The notes beneath the pieces are model-generated. The model did not search any database and was not told where the DNA came from. It worked only from the letters and a program-made list of their open reading frames with translations. From Mesorhizobium sp. 65-26 (GTDB lineage Bacteria > Pseudomonadota > Alphaproteobacteria > Rhizobiales > Rhizobiaceae), in assembly GCA_001899205.1 (NCBI GenBank), contig MKVL01000032.1, positions 312,302-376,301 of the forward strand: DNA of 64,000 bases, written 5' to 3'. Positions within the stretch are counted from its first letter, which is position 1. Each line of letters starts with the position of its first letter. A program made the translations under genes and the position numbers. Below are positions 34,014 to 46,441 of the stretch, in pieces.

Positions 34014-35423
34014 TCAGAGCTTGTAGGCTTTCTTGGCGAGTCCATACGCTAGGTCGCGCGCCACCTCATGCGCTTCGTCCATGCCGAGCCGGTGCTCGGC
34101 GACCAGCCGCGCCAGGAAGGCGCAGTCGACCCTGCGCGCAACGTCATGGCGGGCGGGGATGGAGGGAAAGGCGCGGGTGTCGTCATTGAAGCCGACGGTG
34201 TTGTAGAAGCCGGCCGTTTCGGTCGTCATCTCACGAAAGCGCCGCATGCCCTCCGGGCTGTCATGGAACCACCAGGCCGGGCCGAGCTTCAGCGCCGGAT
34301 AGACGCCGGCCAGCGGGGCGAGCTCGCGTGCGTAGCTCGATTCGTCCAGCGTGAAGACGATGACGGTGAGGCCACGCTCCAGCCCGACGCTGTCGAGCAA
34401 CGGCTTCAGCGCGGTGACGTAGTCCGTGCGGGTCGGAATATCGAAACCCTTGTCGCGGCCGAAGCGATGGAAGGCCGCCGCCGAATGGTTTCGCCACGAG
34501 CCCGGATGGATCTGCATCACCAGGCCGTCGTCCAGGCTCATCCTGGCCATTTCGGTCAGCATCTGGGCCCGGAACAGCCGCCGCTCGCGCTCGTCGTCCG
34601 AGCCGCGCCGGATGCGGCTGAACAGTTCCTCCGCGGCCGCCTCCGACAGATTGGCGGTTTCGGCCGTCGGATGGCCATGGTCCGACGAGGTCGCGCCGAG
34701 ACCCTTGAAGAAGGAGCGCCGCTGCCGATGCGCCTGGAGATAGCCGGCCCAGTTGCCGGTGTCGCAGCCGGTGATTTCGCCAAACCGGTCGAGATTGGCG
34801 GAAAACCCCTCGAAGTCCGGATCGACCACGGCATCCGGCCTGTAGGTGGTAACCACCCGGCCCGGCCAGCCGCTGTCGCGGATCATCCGGTGCCACCCGA
34901 GATCGTCGAGCGCGCCTTCGGTCGTCGCGATCACCTCGATGTTGAAGCGCCCGAACAGCGCGCGCGGGCGATAGTCGTCACGCGCAAGCAGCGCGGCGAT
35001 GGTGTCGTAGTGGCGATCGGCGCTGGCGGCGTCGAGCGGTTCCTCGATGCCGAAGAGATGCGAAAACACATGGTCGAGCCAGAGCCTGGTCGGCGTGCCG
35101 CGGAACAGGAAATAGTTTTCGGCAAAGCGCCGCCATATGGCGCGCCCGTCACGCTCGTAGGGCGAGCCATCGAGGGGAGCGACGCCGAGATCCTCCAGCG
35201 CGATGCCCTGGCTGAACAGCATGCGCACTATGTAGTGATCAGGCACGATGAGCAGCTGCGCCGGATCGGCGAACGGTTCGTTCAGCGCATACCAGCGTGG
35301 ATCGGTATGGCCATGCGGGCTGACGATCGGCAGGGCCTTGATGCCGGCGTAGAGGTCGCGCGCCAGCGAGCGCACGCCGGCCTCGGGCGGAAACAGCAGA
35401 TCCGGATCGGTTGAGACGATCAT
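34014..35423 (-). CDS. uxaC: Glucuronate isomerase
   Basis: A 469-residue UxaC that converts glucuronate to fructuronate (or galacturonate to tagaturonate). The N-terminal metal motif SPHGHTDPRWYALNEPF and the central SSDHGHP are present, and the late segment FYNTVGFNDDTRAFPSIPAR matches the family. Length is normal (about 470). First gene of a uxaC-kduD pair, divergent from the fructuronate reductase gene with a palindrome between them. Confidence 0.95.
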   Translation of the reverse strand: MIVSTDPDLLFPPEAGVRSLARDLYAGIKALPIVSPHGHTDPRWYALNEPFADPAQLLIVPDHYIVRMLFSQGIALEDLGVAPLDGSPYERDGRAIWRRFAENYFLFRGTPTRLWLDHVFSHLFGIEEPLDAASADRHYDTIAALLARDDYRPRALFGRFNIEVIATTEGALDDLGWHRMIRDSGWPGRVVTTYRPDAVVDPDFEGFSANLDRFGEITGCDTGNWAGYLQAHRQRRSFFKGLGATSSDHGHPTAETANLSEAAAEELFSRIRRGSDDERERRLFRAQMLTEMARMSLDDGLVMQIHPGSWRNHSAAAFHRFGRDKGFDIPTRTDYVTALKPLLDSVGLERGLTVIVFTLDESSYARELAPLAGVYPALKLGPAWWFHDSPEGMRRFREMTTETAGFYNTVGFNDDTRAFPSIPARHDVARRVDCAFLARLVAEHRLGMDEAHEVARDLAYGLAKKAYKL

Positions 35424-35574
35424 GGCGGCGGCTCCTCGCGGCTATGGGTAGGATCGGCCGGCAGGCCTGTCAACGCTGGGTGACATCAGCCGACCGCGCA
35501 TGGCGATCGGTGTTGGTACGCGCGGTTGAATCTCGGGAAACCTCGTCGCGGCTCCAGCGCGAATCCCTCGACGT

Positions 35575-35591
35575 AAACACTTGAAGCGTTT
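35575..35591. promoter_or_regulatory. 17-bp palindrome between uxaC and uxuB
   Basis: AAAC-n-CTT-n-AAG-n-GTTT (35575-35591) is symmetric except at one pair. It lies in the 261-base gap shared by the divergent uronate genes and looks like a LacI- or GntR-family site. No matching regulator gene is in the window. Confidence 0.5.
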
Positions 35592-35684
35592 CCGTGGTTC
35601 CGCGAAAACCGCTATTGCTGCTGCAGTCGCCACCCGGGAGCCGCCCATGCCGTCCGTTTCGAAGCTGTCGGTCGATCAGACGCC

Positions 35685-37172
35685 ATGACGAACACCCGCT
35701 TGTCCGACGCAACGCTGCACTCGCTTCCGCCGGGCGTCGATGCGCCGCGCTATGATCGCGCGAAGCTAAGGCCGGGCATCGTCCATCTCGGCGTCGGCGC
35801 CTTCCACCGCGCCCATCAGGCGGCCTATGTCGATGATTGCCTGACATCGGGTGAAACGGGCTGGGGCATAGTCGGCGTCTCCCTGCGCAGCCCCGAGACG
35901 CGCGACGCGCTGGCGCCGCAGGATGGGCTTTACACGCTTGCCGCGCGCGACGGCGACGGCGAGGCGCTGCGCGTGGTCGGCTCGGTCCGGACATTGCTGG
36001 TGGCGCCTAAGAGCCCCGAGGCGGTGCTTGCCGCGCTGACCGATCCGGACATACGCATCGTGACGCTCACCGTCACCGAAAAGGCCTATCTGCGCGCGCC
36101 GGATGGAACGCTGGACATTTCGCACCCCGACATCGTCCATGATCTCGCCGATCCAGGATCGCCGAGGACAGTGCATGGCTTCCTGACCGAAGCGCTGAGG
36201 CGTCGCCGCGAGAACGGCGTCGCGCCCTTCACGGTGCTGTGCTGCGACAACCTGCCGGCGAACGGCGCGACACTGCACCGCCTGCTCATCGCGTTCGCGC
36301 AACTGCGTTCGGACGAACTGGCGCGCCATGTCGCCGACGGGGTGGCCTTCCCGTCCTCCATGGTGGACCGCATCGTGCCCGCCACCACCGATGCCGACCG
36401 CGCGCGCATCGCCAGCGCGCTCGGCGCCCGGGACGCCTGGCCGGTGCTGACGGAGCCGTTCCGCCAATGGGTGATAGAGGACCGTTTCCCTCAGGGAAGG
36501 CCTGCCTGGGAAAAATTCGGCGTCACCATGGTCGAGGATGTCGGCCCCTTCGAGGATATGAAGCTGAGGCTGCTCAACGGCGCGCATTCGGCCATCGCCT
36601 ATCTTGGCCTGCTCGGCGACCATGCCACCGTTGATCGCGCCTTTGCCGATCCCGCCATCCGGATGTTCGTCGACCGGCTGTGGGCCGAGGCGATCCCGAC
36701 GCTGCCGCAAGACGCCGGCCTCGATACGGCCTCCTACACGGTCGAGCTGGCCGCGCGCTTTTCCAACACCGCGCTTGCGCACCGCACCGCGCAGATCGCC
36801 AATGACGGCAGCCAGAAGCTGCCGCAGCGCATCGTTTCCTCGGCGCTCGCAAGGCTGAATGCAGGCCTCGCCGCCGAGCATCTTTCACTGGTCATCGCGG
36901 CCTGGATCGCCGCTTGCGAGGCGCGCGGAAGCAGCTTGCCGGAAGGCCACTTCACCGACCCGCTCGACGCGCCGCTGGGAGAGCTCTTCGGCCGGTCCCT
37001 GCCCGCGGAAGAAACCGTCTCGGCCGTCTTCGATCTCGCAGGCTTCGCCACGGGCAATGCCCGGAAGCAAACCCTGATCGAACGCGCGGCCACCCACCTC
37101 ACCCGCTTGCGAAAGGATGGCGTGAGCTCAGCCTTCGCCGCGCTCGGCGTGCGCGGCAACGAGCCGGCTTGA
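35685..37172 (+). CDS. uxuB: D-mannonate oxidoreductase / fructuronate reductase (mannitol dehydrogenase family)
   Basis: A 495-residue polyol dehydrogenase: GIVHLGVGAFHRAHQAAYVD near residue 31 binds NAD, followed by the typical VLCCDNLPANG and FPSSMVDRIVPATTD. The active-site Lys is in EDMKLRLLNGAHSAIAY. The family covers mannitol 2-dehydrogenase and fructuronate reductase. Divergence from uxaC favours fructuronate to mannonate. Only the first enzymes of the route are here: no uxuA, kinase or transporter is in the window. Confidence 0.88.
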   Translation: MTNTRLSDATLHSLPPGVDAPRYDRAKLRPGIVHLGVGAFHRAHQAAYVDDCLTSGETGWGIVGVSLRSPETRDALAPQDGLYTLAARDGDGEALRVVGSVRTLLVAPKSPEAVLAALTDPDIRIVTLTVTEKAYLRAPDGTLDISHPDIVHDLADPGSPRTVHGFLTEALRRRRENGVAPFTVLCCDNLPANGATLHRLLIAFAQLRSDELARHVADGVAFPSSMVDRIVPATTDADRARIASALGARDAWPVLTEPFRQWVIEDRFPQGRPAWEKFGVTMVEDVGPFEDMKLRLLNGAHSAIAYLGLLGDHATVDRAFADPAIRMFVDRLWAEAIPTLPQDAGLDTASYTVELAARFSNTALAHRTAQIANDGSQKLPQRIVSSALARLNAGLAAEHLSLVIAAWIAACEARGSSLPEGHFTDPLDAPLGELFGRSLPAEETVSAVFDLAGFATGNARKQTLIERAATHLTRLRKDGVSSAFAALGVRGNEPA

Positions 37173-37200
37173 TCTCGGCGCTTCGGCGGCGGTTCTGATA

Positions 37201-38178
37201 TTATCCGCCGGAAGGCCGGCCGATCACCTGCCGAGAGGCGTAGTTAATCCCTTTCGAGTTCCAGAACAGCCGCACCGCCTTGCCGACGAGATTCTCATAG
37301 GGAACCATCCCCACATGGAAACGACTGTCGTTGGAATTGTCACGGTTGTCGCCGAGCATGAAGTACTCTCCCGCCGGCACCAGGAACTCGCGCGTATTGT
37401 CCCCCAATCCATTGTCCGTGATGCTGATCACTGAATAGGACGTGCCATCCGGCAATGTCTCTCGTTGCAGCTTCGCGGTTCCCACCTCGTCGGATGAATA
37501 ATCGCCGATATCCTCCAGCTGCACGGCGGTGCCGTTGATGTGCAGTATGCCGTCGATCATCTGGATACGGTCACCCGGCAGGCCGATGACACGTTTGACG
37601 TAGTCGACGCCCGGACTGTCCTTTGTCCTGAAGACCGCCACATCGCCCCGCTTCGGCGCCGCTCCAAAAATCCGTCCTTCGATTGGCAGAAGGCCCAGCG
37701 GTACATTGTAGCGGCCGTAGCCATATGCCGCCTTTGAAACGAAGAAATAGTCGCCGAGTTCGAGTGTCGGCACCATGCTGGCCGCCGGCATCGAAAAGGG
37801 CTGGAACAGAAAGGTGCGGATCGCAAATGCCGTCGCGTACACCGACAACAGGACAAGCAACAGCACCACAGCTCCGTGCGCGTACCATGACGTCGGCCTG
37901 AAGCGGTGCGCGAACGGCAGGACGACGGCCACGGAGAGCAGCATCCCGCTTATGTTGGCGATAGCGGACAGTTTCGAAAGGTCGACCCCGGGCAGCACCG
38001 GAAAACCGACAAAGGCGAACACCACGGGGATCGCGATCATAAGAAGAAGGCTGGCGATGGCCAGCTTGCCGGCCCCGATCCAGAGGAACCCTCCGAACGG
38101 GCCTCCGAAGGCGGCGACCAGGGCTGTCGACCAGCCGGATCGCGCGGTTGTTTCGCGTTGCGTTGCAATATCGGTCAT
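37201..38178 (-). CDS. lepB: Signal peptidase I, long form
   Basis: A 325-residue type I leader peptidase that cleaves Sec signal peptides at the periplasmic face. The catalytic dyad is Ser134 (SMPAASMVPTLELGDY) and Lys195 (VDYVKRVIGLPGD). Box E is FMLGDNRDNSNDSR. About 120 residues with three or so hydrophobic segments precede the catalytic domain, longer than the one-helix LepB of about 250 residues usual in Rhizobiales. It is probably a second copy beside a housekeeping enzyme elsewhere. It is convergent with uxuB and lies behind the atp operon terminator. Confidence 0.92.
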   Translation of the reverse strand: MTDIATQRETTARSGWSTALVAAFGGPFGGFLWIGAGKLAIASLLLMIAIPVVFAFVGFPVLPGVDLSKLSAIANISGMLLSVAVVLPFAHRFRPTSWYAHGAVVLLLVLLSVYATAFAIRTFLFQPFSMPAASMVPTLELGDYFFVSKAAYGYGRYNVPLGLLPIEGRIFGAAPKRGDVAVFRTKDSPGVDYVKRVIGLPGDRIQMIDGILHINGTAVQLEDIGDYSSDEVGTAKLQRETLPDGTSYSVISITDNGLGDNTREFLVPAGEYFMLGDNRDNSNDSRFHVGMVPYENLVGKAVRLFWNSKGINYASRQVIGRPSGG

Positions 38179-38215
38179 TGGCTGCCCCCTCTCAGGCAGC
38201 CGGACTGTCCCCCAA

Positions 38216-38245
38216 ACAAAAAAGCGGGGCAAGCCCCGCCTTTTC
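38216..38245 (-). terminator. Intrinsic terminator of the atp operon
   Basis: GCGGGGC-AA-GCCCCGC stem (38224-38239). On the minus strand it is followed by TTTTTTGTTTG, directly after the atpC stop and before lepB. A plus-strand T-run is also present, so it may work both ways. Confidence 0.88.
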
Positions 38246-38264
38246 AATCTGTTATGGAACCCGT

Positions 38265-38672
38265 TCAGGCCGACAGCAGTGCGCTTTCCAGCGTGGTGAG
38301 CTGGCTGAGGAACTGCTCGGCCCGGCTCCGGGCCTGGTCGTCCTTGGCATCGGCCGCGTCTTCCTTGGCATCCTGGATGCGGCGGGCGAGATCGGCGCGG
38401 TCGATATCGTTGACGTGCACCGCCGATTCGGCGAGCAGCGTGCAGCCGGAAGGCACGATGTCGGCGAAGCCGCCGAACACCACGAAGCGCTCTTCCTTGC
38501 CGCCGGCGGCCTTCACCGTGACGACGCCCGGCTTGATCGTGGTCATGACCGGCGCATGATAGGCCATGACGGTCATCTCGCCTTCGGCGCCCGGAATGAC
38601 AACCGACTCGACCTGCTCGGAAACGAGCAGGCGCTCCGGCGAAACCAGTTCGAACTTGAAAGCATCAGCCAT
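38265..38672 (-). CDS. atpC: ATP synthase F1 epsilon subunit
   Basis: A 135-residue epsilon subunit: MADAFKFELVSPERLL at the start, GEMTVMAYHAPVMTTIKPG, and a helical C-terminus. It belongs to the F1 rotor stalk. The start at 38672 is used; an upstream in-frame TTG adds two residues. Last gene of atpHAGDC, 101 bases behind atpD with a 14-bp tandem repeat in the gap. Confidence 0.96.
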   Translation of the reverse strand: MADAFKFELVSPERLLVSEQVESVVIPGAEGEMTVMAYHAPVMTTIKPGVVTVKAAGGKEERFVVFGGFADIVPSGCTLLAESAVHVNDIDRADLARRIQDAKEDAADAKDDQARSRAEQFLSQLTTLESALLSA

Positions 38673-38737
38673 GATCAAATTAGCGATCAGGGAAGAGCGA
38701 GTGGCCAGCAGTTAAAGAAACTCGGCCGACTCACGGA

Positions 38738-38770
38738 TCCCTATTCGCTACTCCCTGTTCGCTATTCGCT
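38738..38770. repeat. 14-bp tandem repeat in the atpD-atpC gap
   Basis: Two near-identical 14-base units (TCCCTATTCGCTAC, TCCCTGTTCGCTAT) followed by a partial TCGCT, all in the short spacer before atpC. Repeats with this GCGAATAG core resemble short dispersed repeats of Mesorhizobium (from memory, not checked). Confidence 0.6.
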
Positions 38771-38773
38771 TCT

Positions 38774-41294
<2,521 letters not shown>

Positions 41295-41325
41295 GCCTCA
41301 CCCGATCCCGTGCGTCCGGCTTCGT

Positions 41326-42855
41326 TCAAGCAAAGGTCTTGGCGAAGGCGTCGATCTCGGCCTTCAGCTTGGCGCGCAGATCGTCCGACAGTGCCTTTTC
41401 CTTGCGGATGCCGTCGAGCACGTCCTTGCCGGACGAGCGCATGTGGCTGAGCAGGCCCTGCTCGAACTTGCCGACCTGGTTCAGCGCCAGCTTGTCGAGA
41501 TAGCCGTTGACGCCGGCGAAGATCACCGCGACCTGCTCTTCCGTCTTGAGCGGCGAGAACTGCGGCTGCTTGAGCAGCTCCGTCAGGCGCGAACCGCGGT
41601 TCAGCAGACGCTGCGTGGCGGCGTCGAGGTCGGAGCCGAACTGCGCGAAGGCCGCCATTTCGCGGTACTGCGCGAGCTCGCCCTTGATCGAGCCGGCAAC
41701 CTGCTTCATCGCCTTGATCTGCGCCGACGAACCGACGCGCGACACCGACAGGCCGACGTTGACGGCCGGACGGATGCCCTGGAAGAACAGGTTGGTTTCG
41801 AGGAAGATCTGGCCGTCGGTGATCGAGATCACGTTGGTCGGTATGTAGGCCGACACGTCGTTGGCCTGCGTCTCGATGATCGGAAGCGCGGTCAGCGACC
41901 CATTGCCCAGATCGTCGTTGAGCTTGGCGGCGCGCTCCAGCAGGCGCGAATGCAGGTAGAAGACGTCGCCCGGATAGGCTTCGCGGCCCGGCGGGCGGCG
42001 CAGCAGCAGCGACATCTGGCGATAGGCGACGGCCTGCTTCGACAGATCGTCATAGCTGATCAGCGCGTGCATGCCGTTGTCGCGGAAATACTCGCCCATG
42101 GTGGCGCCGGTGAACGGCGCCAGGAACTGCATCGGCGCCGGATCGGAAGCGGTGGCGGCGACGATGATGGAGTATTCGAGCGCGCCGCGCTCTTCCAGCA
42201 CCTTCACGAACTGCGCGACGGTCGAGCGCTTCTGGCCGACGGCGACGTAGACGCAGTAGAGCTTTTCCTTCTCGGGGCCGTTGTCGTGAACCGACTTCTG
42301 GTTCAGCATCGTGTCGAGGATGATGGCGGTCTTGCCGGTCTGGCGGTCACCGATGACCAGCTCACGCTGGCCGCGGCCGACCGGGATCAGAGCGTCGATG
42401 GCCTTGAGACCGGTCGACATCGGCTCGTTCACCGACTTGCGCGGAATGATGCCGGGCGCCTTGACGTCAACGCGCTTGCGTTCGGTCGCCTTGATCGGAC
42501 CCTTGCCGTCGATCGGGTTGCCGAGCGCGTCGACGACGCGGCCGAGCAGGCCCATGCCGACGGGCGCATCGACGATGGCGCCGGTGCGCTTGACGGTGTC
42601 GCCTTCCTTGATGTCGCGGTCGGCACCGAAGATGACGACGCCGACATTGTCGGCTTCGAGGTTGAGCGCCATGCCGCGGATGCCGCCCGGGAATTCGACC
42701 ATCTCGCCGGCCTGGACGTTGTCGAGGCCGTAGACGCGGGCGATACCGTCACCGACGGACAGAACCTGACCGACTTCGGAGACCTCGGCCTCCTTGCCGA
42801 AATTCTTGATCTGGTCTTTCAGAATTGCGGAAATTTCCGCGGCGCGGATGTCCAT
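41326..42855 (-). CDS. atpA: ATP synthase F1 alpha subunit
   Basis: A 509-residue alpha subunit: [19 protein letters not shown] at the start, P-loop [10 protein letters not shown] near residue 170, and the conserved [14 protein letters not shown]-type region quoted as [15 protein letters not shown]. The ATG overlaps the atpH stop by one base. Forms the non-catalytic part of the hexamer with AtpD. Confidence 0.98.
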   Translation of the reverse strand: MDIRAAEISAILKDQIKNFGKEAEVSEVGQVLSVGDGIARVYGLDNVQAGEMVEFPGGIRGMALNLEADNVGVVIFGADRDIKEGDTVKRTGAIVDAPVGMGLLGRVVDALGNPIDGKGPIKATERKRVDVKAPGIIPRKSVNEPMSTGLKAIDALIPVGRGQRELVIGDRQTGKTAIILDTMLNQKSVHDNGPEKEKLYCVYVAVGQKRSTVAQFVKVLEERGALEYSIIVAATASDPAPMQFLAPFTGATMGEYFRDNGMHALISYDDLSKQAVAYRQMSLLLRRPPGREAYPGDVFYLHSRLLERAAKLNDDLGNGSLTALPIIETQANDVSAYIPTNVISITDGQIFLETNLFFQGIRPAVNVGLSVSRVGSSAQIKAMKQVAGSIKGELAQYREMAAFAQFGSDLDAATQRLLNRGSRLTELLKQPQFSPLKTEEQVAVIFAGVNGYLDKLALNQVGKFEQGLLSHMRSSGKDVLDGIRKEKALSDDLRAKLKAEIDAFAKTFA

Positions 42856-43415
42856 CAGCCGACCTCTTTCAGTGCAAGCTTGAGCGAATTGAGTTTGGTT
42901 TTGAGCGACGTATCGATCTGGCGCGAGCCCATCTTGACGATCAGGCCGCCGAGCAGCGACGGGTCGACGGTGATCGTGATGGCAACGTCCTTGCCGGCAA
43001 CGCTTTTCAGCGCCGCCTTGAGCTCGGTCTGCTGCGCCGCCGTCAGCGCATGTGCCGACGTGACCTCGGCCGCGGTCTCGCCGCGATGCTCGGCGGCGAT
43101 CCGGCGGAATGCCTGGATCATGCCGGGCACGGCGAACAGCCGGCGGTTCTTGGCGACGACGCGGAGGAAGTTTCCGGCGAGACCGGCGATCTTGGCCTTG
43201 GCCACGATCGCGTCGATGGCCTTGGCCTGCTCGTCGCTGGAGAAGACCGGGCTGTTGATCAGCCGGGAAAGGTCGGCGCTGTCCTTGAGCATCGCCTCGA
43301 AATCATTGAGGTCGGATTCGACCTTGGCGACGGAATTTGCCTGCTGCGCGAGCTCGAAGAGGGAGCTGGCGTAGCGTTCTGCGACCGCTGAGATTGGCGA
43401 TGACGATTGAGCCAC
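42855..43415 (-). CDS. atpH: ATP synthase F1 delta subunit
   Basis: A 186-residue delta subunit (OSCP): [18 protein letters not shown] near the N-terminus and the C-terminal [22 protein letters not shown] quoted as [15 protein letters not shown]. It links F1 to the peripheral stalk. The GTG at 43415 gives normal length; a longer frame to 43505 adds an Arg-rich stretch. First gene of atpHAGDC. F0 genes are not in the window, as usual in alphaproteobacteria. Confidence 0.94.
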   Translation of the reverse strand: MAQSSSPISAVAERYASSLFELAQQANSVAKVESDLNDFEAMLKDSADLSRLINSPVFSSDEQAKAIDAIVAKAKIAGLAGNFLRVVAKNRRLFAVPGMIQAFRRIAAEHRGETAAEVTSAHALTAAQQTELKAALKSVAGKDVAITITVDPSLLGGLIVKMGSRQIDTSLKTKLNSLKLALKEVG

Positions 43416-43649
43416 GGACCGTCTTTTCTCTTGTCTGACAGGCCGCAGATTGTTGGCGCGAGCGAAAACTCTGGCTAAATCTTTGACCTTACTGCATTTT
43501 TCCAAGCAGGGAGGAGCGGCTTCCGCTATCCCCGGCCGAAAGTCGATTGCCGTCTAGCACAGGCCTTTTAAGACCGCAATGCGTCGTTCCGCATGGTTTT
43601 TGGCACTATTGTCGCATCCGGCCGCCTGACTCGGCCTCGTTTGGCCGAT

Positions 43650-44045
43650 TCAGGGCAGAAACCCGAAGGCAAAGGCCAGCGGAAGCGCCGCCAGCGCCAG
43701 CTCCACGACGATGGACGCCCAGTTGAATGGCGTATTGGCGCCATCCGACATCATCGACAGCAAACGGCCGAAGGCGGTGAACAGCCAGGAGAAGCCGAGC
43801 GCCATGTAGAGAAGCGGCTGCGCCAGCAGGATGCAGCACAGGCTGACGCCGAGATAGAAGCCCGACATGCGGCCGCGCCCCTCGGCGATCGCCGCCGCCT
43901 TCTCGGGCTTCACCTGCAGCCGCAGGATGCGGAACGCCAGGCCTGGCGCCAGGAACAGCAGCAGGCCGAGAAACAAGGTGACGACGGCGCTCGACCAGGC
44001 CAGCCATTCGCCCTGGCTCATCGGCCACGGAAACGTAAACTCCAT
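43650..44045 (-). CDS. Small integral membrane protein, DUF4345-like
   Basis: A 131-residue protein with four hydrophobic segments (about 14-37, 60-82, 83-95 and 105-130). I place it near DUF4345 from pattern only. It lies between priA and the atp operon on the same strand, with 234 bases between its stop and the atpH start, where the atp promoter must lie. Function unknown. Confidence 0.7.
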   Translation of the reverse strand: MEFTFPWPMSQGEWLAWSSAVVTLFLGLLLFLAPGLAFRILRLQVKPEKAAAIAEGRGRMSGFYLGVSLCCILLAQPLLYMALGFSWLFTAFGRLLSMMSDGANTPFNWASIVVELALAALPLAFAFGFLP

Positions 44046-44168
44046 CTTGTCCCCTCGGAATCTCGTGTCGAAGCACCGGGTATTCTAGCGAAAGGCAAGG
44101 CATGCGCCAGCCGCGCCGATTCGGTTTTCGCGGCGCCAGCTTGCGGGCGCGAAATTGGCGGTAGCCCG

Positions 44169-46352
44169 TCACAGGAAACTCTGCGGATCGATGTCGACCT
44201 GGACGCGCACGGAGCCGCGTTGCTTCGGCCCCTCGGCCAGCATGGCACGGATGAAGCCCTGCATGTCTGCGCGTCTTTCGCCCTGTACCAGCAGCCGGAA
44301 GCGGTGACGGCCGCCGAGCAAGGCCAGCGGCGCCTCGGCCGGGCCGAGCACGCGGATGTCGGCGGCCTGCGGCGCCGCGCGACGCAGGCCGCGCGCATGC
44401 GTCTCGGCCTCGGCCCGGCTGGCCGCGCTGACGATGACGCCGGCGAGCCTGCCGAAGGGTGGCAGTCCCGTTACCTCGCGCTCGGCGATCTCGCGCTCGT
44501 AGAACGCTTCCGAATCGCCAGACACGATCGCCCGCATCACCGGGTGGTCCGGCTGGTAGGTCTGCAACAGTCCAAGGCTCTTCTTGCCGGTACGACCGGC
44601 GCGGCCCGTCACCTGACTGAGCAACTGGAAGGTGCGCTCGGCGGCGCGCGGGTCGCCATTGGCAAGGCCGAGATCGGCGTCGACCACGCCAACCAGCGTC
44701 ATGTTGGGGAAATTGTGCCCCTTGGCGACGAGTTGGGTTCCGATGACGATGTCGGCCTCACCGTTGGCGATGGCTTCGAGTTCGAGGCGCAACCGCCGCA
44801 CGCCGCCCATCAGGTCCGAGGACAGCACGATGGCACGAGCGTCCGGGAAATGCGTGACCACTTCCTCGGCGATGCGCTCGACGCCCGGCCCGCAGGCGAC
44901 CAGATGATCGAGCGTCCCGCATTCCGGGCAGGCTTCGGGGCGGCGTTCGTTATGGCCGCAATGGTGGCAGACGAGTTGGCCGCGAAAACGATGCTCGACC
45001 AGCCAGGCCGAACAGACCGGGCAGCCGAAACGATGGCCGCACACGCGGCACAGCGTCAACGGCGCATAGCCGCGCCGGTTGAGGAACAGCAGCGACTGCT
45101 CCTGCTTTTCCAGCGTGCGCCGCATCTGGTCGAGCAGGACCGGCGACAGGAAGCCGCCGCGCGCCGGCGGCGCCCGCCGCATGTCGATCGATTTCAGGTC
45201 GGGAAGCGCCGCCTCGGCGAAGCGTGACGACAGCACCGCCCTGCTGTAACGCCCCTGGCTGGCGTTGACCCGGCTCTCCACGGAAGGCGTCGCCGAGGCC
45301 AGCACCACCGGAAAGCCGCCGATATGGCCGCGTACCACCGCCATGTCGCGAGCGTTGTAGAAGACGCGGTCCTCCTGCTTGTAGGCGGGGTCGTGCTCCT
45401 CGTCGACGACGATCAGGCCGAGATCCTTGAACGGCAGGAACAGCGCGGAGCGCGCGCCAGCGACGACCCGAACGCCGCCTTCCGCCACCTGGCGCCAGAC
45501 CCGCTCGCGCATCCTGGGCGGCAGGTCGGAATGCCATTCGGCCGGCTTGGCGCCGAAACGCTGCTGAAAGCGCTCCAGGAAGGCATGGGTGAGTGCAATC
45601 TCGGGCAGCAGGATGAGCACCTGCCGACCCTTTTCAAGCGCGGCCGCCACCGCCTCGAAATAGACCTCTGTCTTGCCCGAACCGGTCACGCCGTCGAGCA
45701 GGGCGACGTTGAAGACATCGGCCGCGACGTTGGCGCGCAGCAGCGCCGCCGCCTCGTCCTGGTCGGCCATCAGCGCCGGCCTGGCATATTCCGGATCCGG
45801 CGCGGCGACCACCGGGCGCGGCGGAATCATCACCGTTTCGAACACGCCCTGCGCCTTCAGGCCGTCGATGACCGTCGAGGAGACGCCCGCCGCATGCGCC
45901 AGCCCGGAACGGGTCCAGGCCAGGCCACCTTCGGCGACCTCCAGGACGCGCGACCTGGCCGCGGTCATCCGGTCGGGCGCCATCGGGCCGCGCTGCAATC
46001 CCTCGATCCAGGGCTCGGGATCGAACGCCTCCGGCGCCCGCAGCAGCATGCGCGCCACCATGCCGGGCGGCGACAGCGTGTACTGGGCGATCCAGTCGAC
46101 GAAGCGGCGCATGGCGCGGTCGATCGGCGGGCAGTCGAAGACCTGTTCGATCGGGCGCAATTTGCGCGAATCGACCTTCTCGACGCTGGCGTCCCAGACG
46201 ATGCCGGCGACCTGGCGGGGCCCGAGCGGCACGCGCACGATGGCGCCGGGGACCACGCGCATGCCGGCCGGCACGGCGTAGGTGTAGGGCCGCTCGGCCG
46301 GCATCGGCACCAGCACGGGTGCGGCTTCGAGAAAGGGCGAATCTTCCATCAT
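44169..46352 (-). CDS. priA: Primosomal protein N' (PriA helicase)
   Basis: A 727-residue PriA that restarts stalled replication forks. The N-terminal 3'-DNA-binding domain is followed by Walker A GVTGSGKTEV (about 220), DEEHDPAYKQ (motif II) and the zinc-binding block with CRVCGHRFGCPVC, CHHCGH and CPEC. The late motif QVTGRAGRTGKKSLG is motif VI. Length is normal. It is divergent from the transaldolase gene. Confidence 0.97.
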   Translation of the reverse strand: MMEDSPFLEAAPVLVPMPAERPYTYAVPAGMRVVPGAIVRVPLGPRQVAGIVWDASVEKVDSRKLRPIEQVFDCPPIDRAMRRFVDWIAQYTLSPPGMVARMLLRAPEAFDPEPWIEGLQRGPMAPDRMTAARSRVLEVAEGGLAWTRSGLAHAAGVSSTVIDGLKAQGVFETVMIPPRPVVAAPDPEYARPALMADQDEAAALLRANVAADVFNVALLDGVTGSGKTEVYFEAVAAALEKGRQVLILLPEIALTHAFLERFQQRFGAKPAEWHSDLPPRMRERVWRQVAEGGVRVVAGARSALFLPFKDLGLIVVDEEHDPAYKQEDRVFYNARDMAVVRGHIGGFPVVLASATPSVESRVNASQGRYSRAVLSSRFAEAALPDLKSIDMRRAPPARGGFLSPVLLDQMRRTLEKQEQSLLFLNRRGYAPLTLCRVCGHRFGCPVCSAWLVEHRFRGQLVCHHCGHNERRPEACPECGTLDHLVACGPGVERIAEEVVTHFPDARAIVLSSDLMGGVRRLRLELEAIANGEADIVIGTQLVAKGHNFPNMTLVGVVDADLGLANGDPRAAERTFQLLSQVTGRAGRTGKKSLGLLQTYQPDHPVMRAIVSGDSEAFYEREIAEREVTGLPPFGRLAGVIVSAASRAEAETHARGLRRAAPQAADIRVLGPAEAPLALLGGRHRFRLLVQGERRADMQGFIRAMLAEGPKQRGSVRVQVDIDPQSFL

Positions 46353-46441
46353 GATGCGTGACCTTGCCCCGACTTTGGTCTAGATCAAAGGTCGACGCTG
46401 CGCGTGCGCGGTAGGCACGCGGAAATCTTCAGGAGATCGCT

